Below, in pieces: positions 16,240 to 26,100 of a DNA stretch of 64,000 nucleotides. The notes under the pieces were generated by a model that was not told the origin of the DNA, searched no databases, and saw nothing but the letters and a program-made list of their open reading frames with translations. Both the position numbers and the translations under genes were made by a program. Source of the stretch: Candidatus Rubrivivax defluviihabitans (GTDB taxonomy: Bacteria > Pseudomonadota > Gammaproteobacteria > Burkholderiales > Burkholderiaceae_C); contig JADJMW010000022.1 of NCBI GenBank assembly GCA_016709385.1, forward strand, positions 558,001 through 622,000, in the 5' to 3' direction. The stretch's first letter is position 1, and each line of letters begins with the position of its first letter.

Positions 16240-19036
16240 ATGCCCACCCTGACCCTCAAGACCTACCAGGCGAGCGCGCTGCAAAGCCTGGAGCGCTTCC
16301 TGCTGGACGCTCGGCGCACCGGTTCCCTGGCGGCGGCCTGGGCGCAGGAGCAGCAGCGCCAGGGCGGCGGCGCCGATGACGGCGCCTGGGCCGCCACGCC
16401 TTACCGCAGCCAGCCCTTCGGCGACACGCCCTGCGTGTGCCTGCGCATCCCCACCGGCGGCGGCAAGACGCTGCTGGCCGCGCATGCGCTGCCGCTGATG
16501 GCCCGCGCCTGGCGCCAGGCCGACTTTCCGGTGGCGCTGTGGCTGGTGCCTTCCACCACCATCCGCGACCAGACGCTGCTGGCGCTGCAGCGCCCCGGCC
16601 ACCCCTACCGCGACGCGCTGGAGGCCGCCTATGGGCAGGCGCTGGCGGTGCTGGACCTGGACGCCGCCGCCACCGTGGCACCGCAGGACCTGGGCCGCAA
16701 GACCATCGTGCTGGTGGCCACCATGCAGAGTTTCCGCGTGCGCCAGACGCAAGGCCGCAATGTCTACGCCTTCAGCGAGGACTACGACGCCCACTTCGCC
16801 TGGCTGCGCGCCCAGGCCGCGCCGCAGGCCTTCGACGCGCTGGAAAAGGTGTCGGCGGCCGACCTGGCCGAACCCGGCCAGAGCGTCCTGAGCGCCACCG
16901 ATCTGGGGCGCGTGAAGCATTCGCTGGCCAACCTGCTGGCGCTGGCGCGCCCGTTGGTGGTGGTGGACGAGGCGCACAACGCCAAGACCGACACCACCTT
17001 CGAAACGCTCAGGCGCGTGGCGCCCAGCGCCATCCTGGAGCTCACCGCCACGCCTGTGCCGAAGAAGACCAACGTGCTGTACAGCGTGAGCGCGCGCGAG
17101 CTGCAGGCCGAGGACATGATCAAGCTGCCGGTGATGCTGGCCGAGCACAAGGCCTGGCCCGACGCCGTGCGTGACGCGGTGCTGCGCCGCCGGCACCTGG
17201 AGGCCGAGGCCGCGCACGAAGACCGCTACCTGCGCCCCATCGTGCTGTTCCAGGCGCAGGACAAGTCCGGCGAGGTGCCGCCCGAACGTCTGCGCCAGCA
17301 TCTGCTGCAGGAGAAGCTGGCTGCCGACGAGGGTGAGATCGTCATCGCCACCGGCGAACAGCGTGGGCTGGACGGGCTGGACCTGTTCGACACGGCGTGC
17401 CGCGTGCGATACGTCATCACGGTGGAAGCGCTCAAGGAAGGCTGGGACTGCTCCTTCGCCTATGTACTGTGTTCGCTGCAGAACGTGCGTTCGGGCAAGG
17501 ACGTGGAGCAGTTGCTGGGCCGCGTGCTGCGCATGCCCTACGCCGCGCGGCGCAAGAGTCCGGCTTTGAACCGGGCCTACGCGCACGTGCTGGCGCGCAG
17601 CTTTTCCGAAGCCGCCCATGCGCTGGTGGACCGCATGGTGCAGGGCATGGGCTTCGAGGCCTTGAACGCCGTCACGGCCGTGCTGCCCGACCCCGGACTG
17701 CCCGACCTGTTCGGCGACTCTGCTCCCCCGCCGCCGCAGTTCACGCTGATGCTGGCGCTGCCGCCCGAGGCGGCCGCGGCGCTGCAGGGCGAGCCGGATC
17801 TGCGGGTGACGCTGACGGGTACGCCGGACGCAACGCTGGGCGACGACGCCGCGGCCGGTGCGATGGAGGCTTCGGCCGCGGCCACGGTGCAGGCGCAAGG
17901 CGAGGTATCCGAAGCCCTGCTGGGCCGCGTGCTGGCGGTGCTGCCGGCCGCCGAACATGCGGCGGTGACGGACCAGGTGCGCCAGCACAACGAGCGCGTC
18001 GCCGCCGCGCGTGCGCCCGCGCAGCGCGGCGTGCCGTTTACGGCGGTGCCCCGACTGTGTGTCGGCCCGGTGGGCGCCGCGCAGTACGAACTGCATCTGT
18101 TCGAGCGCAATACGCTCGACGAGATCGTGGCCTTCGACCTGCAGCGCGCCGACCCGCGGCCGGCGCTGGAAGGCTTCCAGGCTCGTCGAGCAGAGCGACC
18201 TGTTCGAGATCTACGTCAACCAGGAGCGGCTGGAACTGCGCCAGGCGCGCGACGCGGCGCAACTGTCGCTGGACGCCGTGCCCAGCGATGCCAGCGAAAC
18301 CGATCTCGTGCTGTGGCTGACCACGGCATTGCGCCGGCCCACGCTCACCGACGAGGCGTTGCGGCGCTGGGTGGCCGTGCTGGTGGCGCAGTTGCGGCAG
18401 GGGCAGGGGCTTTCGCTCACCGGGCTGCTGCGGGCGCGCCATGCCCTGGTGCAAGCCGCGCTGCTCCGGCTGGACGAGCTGCAGGCGCGTGCCCGCCGCC
18501 AGGGTTTCGAGCAACTCACGCTACTGGCGCCGGCCGCAGGCGGCGAGGCCTGGGCCACGGGGTTTTCGCCCGACTGGCAGTTCCGCTACCTGCCGGGCCA
18601 CTACCCGGCGCGCCATGTCTATGCCGGGCGCTGGCGCTTCCAGAAGCACTATTTCGAAGTCATCCACGCCCTCAAGTCGCAGGGCGAGGAGTTCGAATGT
18701 GCCCAGGCGCTGGACCGGCTGCCCGAGGTGAGGCACTGGGTGCGCAATATCGAGCAGCAGGAGCGCTTCTCCTTCTGGCTGCCCACCGCCACCGACTATT
18801 TCTACCCTGACTTCGTGGCCGAGCTGCACGACGGGCGGCTGCTGGTAGTGGAGTACAAGGGCGAGCCCTACGCCACCAATGACGATTCGGCCGAGAAGCG
18901 CGCCATTGGCGAGGCCTGGGCCCGCGCCAGCGGCGGGCACGGGCTCTTCCTGATGGTCGAGAAGCTGCTGGACGGGCTGGACGTGGCGGCGCAACTGCAG
19001 CGCGTGGTGGCCTTGCCAGCGGGGGCTGGGATTTGA
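16240..19036 (+). pseudogene. Type III-like restriction subunit (Res), frameshifted before the nuclease domain
   Basis: About 931 residues if the frame is restored. The first part carries the superfamily-2 helicase core: Walker A IPTGGGKTLLAA (residues ~70-80), the DEAH box VVVDEAHN (~243), TATP (~270) and the late helicase motif VEQLLGRVLRMPYA. At about 18181 the frame must move by +1. Upstream the frame reads ...DPRPALEGFQ, and homologous coding resumes as LVEQSDLFEIYVNQ. The second part ends in a PD-(D/E)XK nuclease signature (YPDFVAEL...LLVVEYKGE). An extra G in CAGG, or a two-base loss, would explain the shift. Either the endonuclease is silenced, the assembly has a one-base error, or translation slips. 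As read, the helicase product ends in nonsense at 18810. Confidence 0.8.
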
Positions 19037-20112
19037 CGGCAGGCGCCAGTGACCTCGCGCAGGGCCTGGTCGAAGCGGTGCGGGCGCAGGACTTCGGCAA
19101 GACGCCCGATGGCTGGCGCGGCGGGGCGGCGGTGGAGGCCTTTCCGAGCATCGACCTGGCCGTGGCGGACTTCGCCCACGCCGACGGTCCGCGCTGGGCC
19201 AATGTGCTGTTCTCGCGCGAACTCCCGCAAGGGTTGGTCGCCGACATCGGCAGCGATGCCGGCGCGGTGCGCAACATCGGCTTCGACGCCGACCAGCAGA
19301 ACGCCCATCACGAGTCCGTGGCCTGGCGGCCGGGCGCCGACTGGTCGCGCCTGGACTGGACGCCGATCGACGCGGCGCGTGCGGCAGCGCCGCAGCGTTT
19401 CGTGGCGCCCTACCCGGCGTCCTTGCTCAAGCTGATGGTCGCCGTGGGCGTGGGCCTGGCCGTGCAGCGCAGCCTGTGCCCCTGGCCGGCGGCGCTGGAA
19501 CCGATGGTCACGGTCAGCGACAACGACGCCACCGACGCATGCGTGGCACTGCTGCACCGCGTGGGGCTGCTGACGCCGGGGCGCGACCACGCCCTGAACA
19601 CCGTCTTCAGTGCCTGGGGCCTGCGCACGCTGCAGGTCAACGACACCACGCCCCGCGGCGGCTGGCGCAACGCCGATGGCGCCGGCGTCGGCCACATCCA
19701 CATGACGGCCTGGGACACGGTGCGCCTGCTCTGGCTGCTGGACCCGCAGGCACCGCCTGCGCACTGGCTGCCGGCGGGCACGCCCACGCTGCAGCCGGCC
19801 ACGCGCGAACGCCTGCACGCCGTGCTGTCGCGCCAGCAACGGGACGAAGTGCTCTCCAGCGGCCGCCGGCGCGGCCTGCCCGGCTGGGTGCCCGGTCTGC
19901 CCGACGCACCGGCCTTCGCGCACAAGACCGGCAGCACCGACAACTACGCCTCCGACGCCGGCATCGTGACGGGCGGGGGGCGCCACTACGCCGTCGCCGT
20001 TCTCACCAGCCTGGGCCGGCGTTTCGCGCCGCACGAAGGCTGCGCCACCACCTGGCGGCTGCCTGCGCTGGGAGCGGCGATCGACGCATTGCTGGCACCG
20101 GCGGCGGCCTGA
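19033..20112 (+). CDS. Class A beta-lactamase-like serine hydrolase
   Basis: About 359 residues from a TTG that overlaps the res stop (TTGA). The three penicillin-recognising signatures are all present and in order: Ser130-Leu-Leu-Lys133 (SXXK), Ser162-Asp-Asn164 (SDN) and Lys298-Thr-Gly300 (KTG, in AHKTGSTDNYASDAG). The fold is therefore that of class A beta-lactamases and related DD-peptidases or esterases. No signal peptide is visible, so it appears cytoplasmic unless the true start differs. The long N-terminus before SXXK is unusual for an ordinary beta-lactamase. It could be an ancestral neighbour of purC rather than part of the restriction locus. Substrate unknown. Confidence 0.75.
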   Translation: MTAGASDLAQGLVEAVRAQDFGKTPDGWRGGAAVEAFPSIDLAVADFAHADGPRWANVLFSRELPQGLVADIGSDAGAVRNIGFDADQQNAHHESVAWRPGADWSRLDWTPIDAARAAAPQRFVAPYPASLLKLMVAVGVGLAVQRSLCPWPAALEPMVTVSDNDATDACVALLHRVGLLTPGRDHALNTVFSAWGLRTLQVNDTTPRGGWRNADGAGVGHIHMTAWDTVRLLWLLDPQAPPAHWLPAGTPTLQPATRERLHAVLSRQQRDEVLSSGRRRGLPGWVPGLPDAPAFAHKTGSTDNYASDAGIVTGGGRHYAVAVLTSLGRRFAPHEGCATTWRLPALGAAIDALLAPAAA

Positions 20113-20179
20113 GCCACGGCGGCGCAGCAGCCGGTGCGCCGACAATAGCCCGTTCCTCGCTCCACACCCCTTGTCGCCC

Positions 20180-21103
20180 ATGACCGCACCCTCGCCCCGC
20201 CTGGCGGCCCTCGGCCCCGCCGTCCCGCAAACCCGGCTGCATTCGCTGCCGCTCATCGCCCGCGGCAAGGTGCGCGACCTCTACGCCGTGGGTACCGACC
20301 GCATGCTCATGGTCGCCAGCGACCGGCTCAGTGCCTTCGACGTGGTGATGAAGGCGCCCGTGCCGGGCAAGGGCCGCTTGCTCACGCAGATGGCGCTGTT
20401 CTGGTTCGACGAATTGCGCGCCATCGTGCCCAACCACCTGAGCGGCGAAGCGCCCGAGAGCGTGGTTGCGCCCGACGAGGTGGCGCAGGTGGCTGGCCGT
20501 TCGATGCTGGTGCGGCGCCTGAAGCCGCTGCCCTGCGAAGCCGTGGTGCGCGGCTACGTGGCGGGCTCGGGCTGGAAGGAATATGCGAAGCAAGGCACGG
20601 TGTGCGGCATTCCCCTGCCCGCGGGCCTGGCCATGACCACGCCGCTGCCCGAACCCATCTTTACTCCCGCCACCAAGGCCGCGGTGGGTGACCACGACGA
20701 GAACATTTCCTTCGACCAGCTCGCCAAACTGATCGGCCCCGAGCTCGCCGCCGAGCTGCGCGACACCGCCATCCGCCTCTACCGCGCCGCCTGCGCCTAC
20801 GCGCTTCCGCGCGGCATCGTCATTGCCGACACCAAGTTCGAATTCGGCCTCGACGATGCCGGCCGGCTGACGCTGATGGACGAGGTGCTGACGCCCGACT
20901 CCTCCCGCTTCTGGCTCGCCGACGCGCTGCGCGAAGGGCGCGTCGAGGCGCTGGACAAGCAGCCGCTGCGCGACTGGCTCGCCTCCACCGGCGTCACCGG
21001 CGGCCCCGAGCAGGCGGCACTGGACCTGCCCGACGAGGTGATCCTGGGCGTGCACGAGCGTTATGCGCGCGCCTATCAAATGCTGTGCGGGGGCGACGAA
21101 TGA
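20180..21103 (+). CDS. purC: Phosphoribosylaminoimidazole-succinocarboxamide synthase
   Basis: 307 residues, the long form of SAICAR synthetase found in beta- and gammaproteobacteria and yeast. Diagnostic stretches are LPLIARGKVRDLYAVG near the start (nucleotide binding), DRLSAFDVVMKAPVPGKG, VVRGYVAGSGWKEY, and IADTKFEFGLDDAGRLTLMDEVLTPDSSRFW. The enzyme joins aspartate to CAIR in step seven of purine synthesis. The ATG at this position is favoured over a TTG nine bases upstream. The stop overlaps the next gene (ATGA), and a GACAAT -10-like element lies about 40 bases upstream. Confidence 0.95.
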   Translation: MTAPSPRLAALGPAVPQTRLHSLPLIARGKVRDLYAVGTDRMLMVASDRLSAFDVVMKAPVPGKGRLLTQMALFWFDELRAIVPNHLSGEAPESVVAPDEVAQVAGRSMLVRRLKPLPCEAVVRGYVAGSGWKEYAKQGTVCGIPLPAGLAMTTPLPEPIFTPATKAAVGDHDENISFDQLAKLIGPELAAELRDTAIRLYRAACAYALPRGIVIADTKFEFGLDDAGRLTLMDEVLTPDSSRFWLADALREGRVEALDKQPLRDWLASTGVTGGPEQAALDLPDEVILGVHERYARAYQMLCGGDE

Positions 21104-22080
21104 GTGCCGGCGCGCCGGCCATGCCTTCCACGCGCAGCCTGCGCGCGCACTGTTTCGCCGGCCTGGCGCCGGGGCCGCGGCTCATCGTCACCGGCGCGGT
21201 GCACGGCAACGAAACCGCAGGCACGCGCGGCATCGAGCAGGTGCTGGCGCAGATCGAAGGCGGCGCAATCGAGATCGTGCGCGGCCATGTGACCTTCGTG
21301 CCGGTGTGCAACCCGCTGGCCTACGTGCACGGCCGCCGCATGGGCCAGCGCAACCTGAACCGACGGCTGCAGCCCACCGCCACGCCGCAGGACAACGAGG
21401 ACCGCATCGCGGGCGTGCTGTGCCGCTGGCTGGCCGCGCACGACGTGCTGCTCGACCTGCACAGCTTTCGCAGCCCGGGCCGGCCCTTCGTGCTGCGCGG
21501 TCCGGCCGACAACCGCGGCGAGCTGGAGCCCTTCGCGCAAGCCGAGGCCGAGGCGCGGCTGGCCGCGCATGTGGGGCCGAGCCGCGTCGTCGACGGTTGG
21601 ATGGACGCCTATGCCGAAGGCGTGGTGCGGCGCCGCGCGCGCGCACTGACCCCGGGCGCGGTGGCCGAGGATCCGAGCTATGGCGTGGGCACCACCGAAT
21701 ACATGCGCAGCCAGGGCGGCTACGGCATCACGCTGGAATGCGGCCAGCACGACGACCCCGCGGCACCCGACATCGCGGCCCACGCCATCCGCCAGACGCT
21801 GGCGCTGCTGGGCCTGGCCGATGGGCCGCTGTCGCCGCCGGCACAGCCTTTCGAGTGCCTGACGCTGGCCGAGGTGGTGGACCGCCACGCCGAAGGCGAC
21901 CGCTTCGTGAAGAGCTGGACCAGCTTCGACCCGCTGGCCGAAGGTGAACTCATCGCGGTGCGCGCCGACGGCAGCGAAGTGCGCGCGCCGCAGCCGGGCT
22001 ATATCGTCTTCCCCGACCACGCCGCGCTGCCGGGGCACGAGTGGTTCTACCTGGCGCAGGCGAGCTCGCGGCCACTCTGA
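21100..22080 (+). CDS. Succinylglutamate desuccinylase/aspartoacylase-family metallopeptidase
   Basis: 326 residues. VTGAVHGNETAGTRGIEQVL places the zinc ligands His35 and Glu38. A third ligand is likely in LLDLHSFRSPGRPF near residue 121, and a general-base Glu lies in GYGITLECGQHDD. The C-terminal beta-rich part (PQPGYIVFPDHAALPGHEWFYLA) is normal for AstE/AspA-type M14 enzymes. The family removes acyl or amino-acid groups from small molecules. No arginine-succinylation genes are nearby, so the substrate is unknown. Its start lies within the purC stop, so the two are cotranslated. Confidence 0.8.
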   Translation: MSAGAPAMPSTRSLRAHCFAGLAPGPRLIVTGAVHGNETAGTRGIEQVLAQIEGGAIEIVRGHVTFVPVCNPLAYVHGRRMGQRNLNRRLQPTATPQDNEDRIAGVLCRWLAAHDVLLDLHSFRSPGRPFVLRGPADNRGELEPFAQAEAEARLAAHVGPSRVVDGWMDAYAEGVVRRRARALTPGAVAEDPSYGVGTTEYMRSQGGYGITLECGQHDDPAAPDIAAHAIRQTLALLGLADGPLSPPAQPFECLTLAEVVDRHAEGDRFVKSWTSFDPLAEGELIAVRADGSEVRAPQPGYIVFPDHAALPGHEWFYLAQASSRPL

Positions 22081-22105
22081 ACCCCGGCGCGGGCGCCGCC
22101 CATTG

Positions 22106-22140
22106 AAAAAGGGGTGCGACTCGCGTCGCACCCCTCTTTA
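22106..22140. terminator. Bidirectional Rho-independent terminator
   Basis: AAAAA, a 10-base-pair perfect stem (GGGGTGCGAC / GTCGCACCCC) with loop TCGC, then TCTTTA. The A/T pair next to the stem extends it by one. It lies between the stops of two converging genes: the T-rich side serves the purC operon, and the A-run, read from the other strand, serves the leftward gene. It is the clearest intrinsic terminator in the window. Confidence 0.9.
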
Positions 22141-22163
22141 ACGGCTTCAGGACCGCCAGGCGA

Positions 22164-22898
22164 TCAGGCCGCCGTCGGCGCCGCGGCGCGCTTGGCGCGC
22201 ACCGGGGTCTTGCGCGGCGCCTTGACGGCGCGCTTGGCGGCGGTCTCGACGGCCGCGACGGTTTCCACCACCGCGGCTTCGGTCTTGCGGCTGACGCGGG
22301 CCGCCGTCTTGCGCGGCGCAGCCGCAGCGGCACGCACCGTCTTGACGACTTCACGCCGGGTCTGCGTGGCCTTGCGCTGCGTGCGCTGGACCTGGCGCTT
22401 GGCACCGGCCTTGGCCTCCTCGGCCACCGTCTTCAGGCTCTTGCCGCGCGCCACGCTGGACAGCGTCTTGGCGCCTTCGTTGACCTTCTTCGACACCGCC
22501 AACGCCACCTTGGCGGTGGGCATGCTCAGGCGGGCCGCCGCCTGCAGGCCGTTGGCCAGGATCGGCGTTTCCACGCCGGCGGCGAAGTCGGCGATGCGAT
22601 GCACCTGCCGGGCGGCACCGTCGGAGCCGATATCGACCGCCTTCTCGGCCAGGCCGGACACTTCGTCGACGCCCTTGACGGTGAATTCGCTCACGCGGCC
22701 GCGTGCCTGCTGCATGGCCTTCGTCAGGCGCGGCACGAACTCGCTGGTGCGCGGGTCGACGCGCTCTTCCAGGCTGCTGTTCACGGCCTTGATCAGGCGG
22801 TGGCTGCCGGTGCGGTAGGCACGCGCAGCCAAGCTGGCCGCGTGACGGTAGTTCTCGATCGTCGCCAGGGTGACGCTGCTGAGGGTCTGGATGGTCAT
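22164..22898 (-). CDS. Small protein with histone H1-like Lys/Ala-rich tail, phasin-like N-terminus
   Basis: 244 residues. The first ~160 are amphipathic and helical (NYRHAASLAARAYRTGSHRLIKAVNSSLEERV...), reminiscent of phasin or apolipoprotein-like coats. The last ~85 are extremely rich in Ala, Lys and Arg with repeated KAxxRxxR/TAAK units (e.g. RKTAARVSRKTEAAV), as in histone H1-like proteins and in phasins with DNA-binding tails such as PhaM. The strong site GGAGAAACAG precedes the ATG. The 207-base upstream region contains two CCTAGG palindromes but no confident promoter. A role linking polyhydroxybutyrate granules to nucleoid DNA is possible but unproven. Confidence 0.6.
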   Translation of the reverse strand: MTIQTLSSVTLATIENYRHAASLAARAYRTGSHRLIKAVNSSLEERVDPRTSEFVPRLTKAMQQARGRVSEFTVKGVDEVSGLAEKAVDIGSDGAARQVHRIADFAAGVETPILANGLQAAARLSMPTAKVALAVSKKVNEGAKTLSSVARGKSLKTVAEEAKAGAKRQVQRTQRKATQTRREVVKTVRAAAAAPRKTAARVSRKTEAAVVETVAAVETAAKRAVKAPRKTPVRAKRAAAPTAA

Positions 22899-23105
22899 CT
22901 GTTTCTCCGTGAGTTGCTGTATTCGGGTCTTGGGACTGGGGCCTCGTGCTGCACGACAGTGTCGAGAACCAGCCCTGCCACGAAGCAAAGTATTCACCCA
23001 CGGCCCTAGGGAGCGACACCCAATGGCGCTGCAAACGCCTAGGGTGTGCACTCAAAAAAGCGGCCGCAGTGCGCCGCTGCAGCGGCCAGCAGTGGCGGCG
23101 CGGCG

Positions 23106-26100
23106 CTAGCGGCGCGGCGGTAACGGCCCTGCCGACAAGCGGGGCCGCGGACCGAAATCCGGGCGGGCCACCCCTTTGCTCGCGACCCTCTGCAAGGCCT
23201 CGGCCAGCGCCGTGGCGAGTTGCCGGTCGCGCTGCGGCGCGTTGAAGGCGTCGTGCTGCGGCGCGTTGTCCACCACCACCTGCGGGTCGGTGCCGTAATT
23301 CTCGACACCCCAGCCGACATCCTTGAACCAGAAAGAATATTCGGGCTGCGTGACCTCGGTGCCGTCGACCAGCGCATGGCGCGGCCAGATGCCGATGACG
23401 CCGCCCCAGGTGCGCTGGCCGACCAGGGTGCCGATGCCCATGAGCTTGAAGCCATGCGAGAAGATGTCGCCGTCGCTGCCCGCATGTTCGTTGGTCAGCG
23501 CCACCACCGGGCCGGCCGGCGCTTCGTCGGGGTAGCTGGTGGGCCGGCCCCAGCGCGCCACGTTCCAGGCGATGCGCTTGCGCGCCACTTTCTCCAGCAG
23601 CAGTTCGGAGACATGGCCGCCGCGGTTGTAGCGCACGTCGACGATGAGCGCGTCGTGGTCGCACTCGGTGGCGAAATAGCGGTGGAATTCGGCGAAGCCG
23701 GCCGACATCATGTCGGGCAGGTGGAAATAGCCGACGCGGCCGGCGCTGGCTTCGTGCACCCAGGCGCGGTTGGCCTCCACCCAGGCGCGGTAGCGCGCCG
23801 GGGTCTCGTCGGCCAGCAGCTTGACCAGCACCTCGCGCCGCGCGCCTTCGGCGCCGGCCAGCGTGAGCGCCACCTTGGCGCCGGCCTGGTGCACCAGCAG
23901 CGACTGCGGCGGTTGCTGCGGATGCACCGCCTGCCCGCCCACGGCCACGATGCGTTCGCCCGGCCGCGCCGCCACGCCCACGGCGTTGAGCGGCGAGTCG
24001 GCCGTGGCGTCCCAGGCGTCACCCTGCACGGTGGCGGCGATCTCCCAGCCGCCTTCGACCGCGCGCAACTCGGCCGCCAGGTGGCCCAGCGGCACCGCCG
24101 GCGGCTTGCGGTGGTCGCCGCCCATCTCGTAGGCGTGCGAGGTGCCCAGTTCGCCCTGCAGTTCCCACACCAGGTCGGAGAATTCACCGCGCGTGGCCAC
24201 GCGCGGCAAGAGCGGCGCATAACGCCGGAACATCGCATGCCAGTCCACGCCCGACATGTCCTCGACCCAGAAATGGTCGCGTTGCAGCCGCCACACCTCG
24301 CGCAGCATCTGCGCCCATTCCTGCGCCGGCTCCACCGCCAGGCGAACGCGCGTCAGGTCGATGTGGCCGCTCTTGCGCGAGGGCTTGGCGTCGCCCGGTT
24401 CGGCCTTGTCGTCGGGCGCCTTGGTGGCGTCGATGGCGCGCAGCTTGTGGCCGGTGCGCACCAGCAGCGTGTGGCGGTCGGCCGCGAGCGTGAAGCTGTC
24501 GGCCTGCGGCAGCAGGGTCTTGGCCGCGGCGGTGGCGAAGTCGAAGACCTCCAGCGTGCCGGGGGTCTCCTTGTGGCCGCCGCGGCCGTGCGCGCCGGCG
24601 ATCGGCAGCGTGGTCCAGACCACCTTGCCGCCGGCCACGCCGGCGATCTGGCCGAAGCGGCCCTCGGCCACCGGGAAGGCGGCGATGCGCTGCGCCAGGC
24701 CCACGGCGTCGATGGGCGGCAGCGCGGCCGCGGCCGTCTCCTTGGGCTCGTCGGCGCCCGCTGCCGCTTTCATGCCCTTCGGCGCCGGCTCGAAAGGTGG
24801 CGGTCCGCCGGCCTGCAGCGCGATCAGGTAAGGCCGCGCGGCACGCGGAAAACTCAGTTCGAACTGCACCGCGTCGTAGACCGGGTCGTAGGTGCGCAAC
24901 GATAGGAAGTACAGGTACTTGCCCTCGGGGTCGAAGGCCGGCGCGTAGTCGCGGAATTCGGGCTGCGTGGCCAGCAGCGGGCGGCCGGTGCCGGCGGCGC
25001 TGACCGCGCACAGCTTGATCGCCGTGTGCCGGGTGCTGGTGGCGCAGGTGTAGGCCAGCCAGCCGCCGCAGGGCGACCACACCGGGTCTTCGATGCGCGC
25101 GAAATCGCTCTGGTCGACCAGGCTCAGCCCGCCGGTGTCGACGTCGCCCACCCAGAGCTGGTTGCGGTGGTTGGCGATGGCCACCTGGCGCCCCTGCGGC
25201 GCGGCGCGCAGCGCGGTCAGGCGGCCCAGGTCCCAGGGCAGTTCGCGCACCGTGCCGCCGCCGTGCACTTCCAGGCGCTCCTCGCCGCTGGCGTCGCTGG
25301 CCGCCACCAGGGTCTGCCCGTCGGCCAGCCACTGGCCCAGGCGGCGGCGCGCCGGAGTGATGCCGTGGCGGTGCACCGCGCCTTCCCACAGCGCCATGGT
25401 GAAGATCTGTCCGCGCGCTTCCAGCGCCAGGCTGTGTCCTTCGGGGTGCAACTGCACGCCGTGCAGGTGCTCGGCCACGGGCACGAAACGGCGCGCGGCC
25501 TGGGTGCGGCCGCTGGGCACGTCGATCTCGAGCCGCTGGCTGCGATCCTTCGCCGGGTCGAACAGCCACAGCTCGGCGCCGCACTGGTAGACGATGCGTT
25601 CGCCGTCGCTGGCGGCATGGCGGGCGTAGAAGTCGGCGTGGTCGGTGTGGCGGCGCAGCGCGCTGCCGTCGACGGCGCAGGAATAGAGGTTGCCCACGCC
25701 TTCGAAGTCGCTCAGGAACCAGAGGCGGTCGTCGACCCACATCGGCGAGGTGATATTGCCCTGCAGCTCGTTCATGCGGCGGAAGTCGCCGCTGCCGCTG
25801 GCGTCGATCCACAGGTGGCCGGCCGTGCCGCCGCGGTAGCGTTTCCAGCGCGCCGGGTCGGCGGTATTGCGGCCGATCACGCGCGCACCGCCGGGGCCGA
25901 AGGCGAGGTGGTTGACCTGCCCCAGCGGCAGCCGCTCGGGCGCGCCGCCCTCGGGCGCCAGCGTCCAGGCGTGCCAGTTGCGGAAGAACGGCTGGCCGTA
26001 ATTGCTGCAGAAGACGATGCGGCCTTCGGGCGTCCAGCCGCGCACCGCCAGTTCACTGCCCAGCCAGGTGAGGCGCCGCGCCGCACCGCCGGCGGCGGGC

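Noticed and set aside
12677..20112. Mobile element carrying the restriction locus
   Set aside because: No transposase, integrase, tRNA target or flanking repeats were seen. Apart from the Mod centre and the gap before res, composition matches the host.
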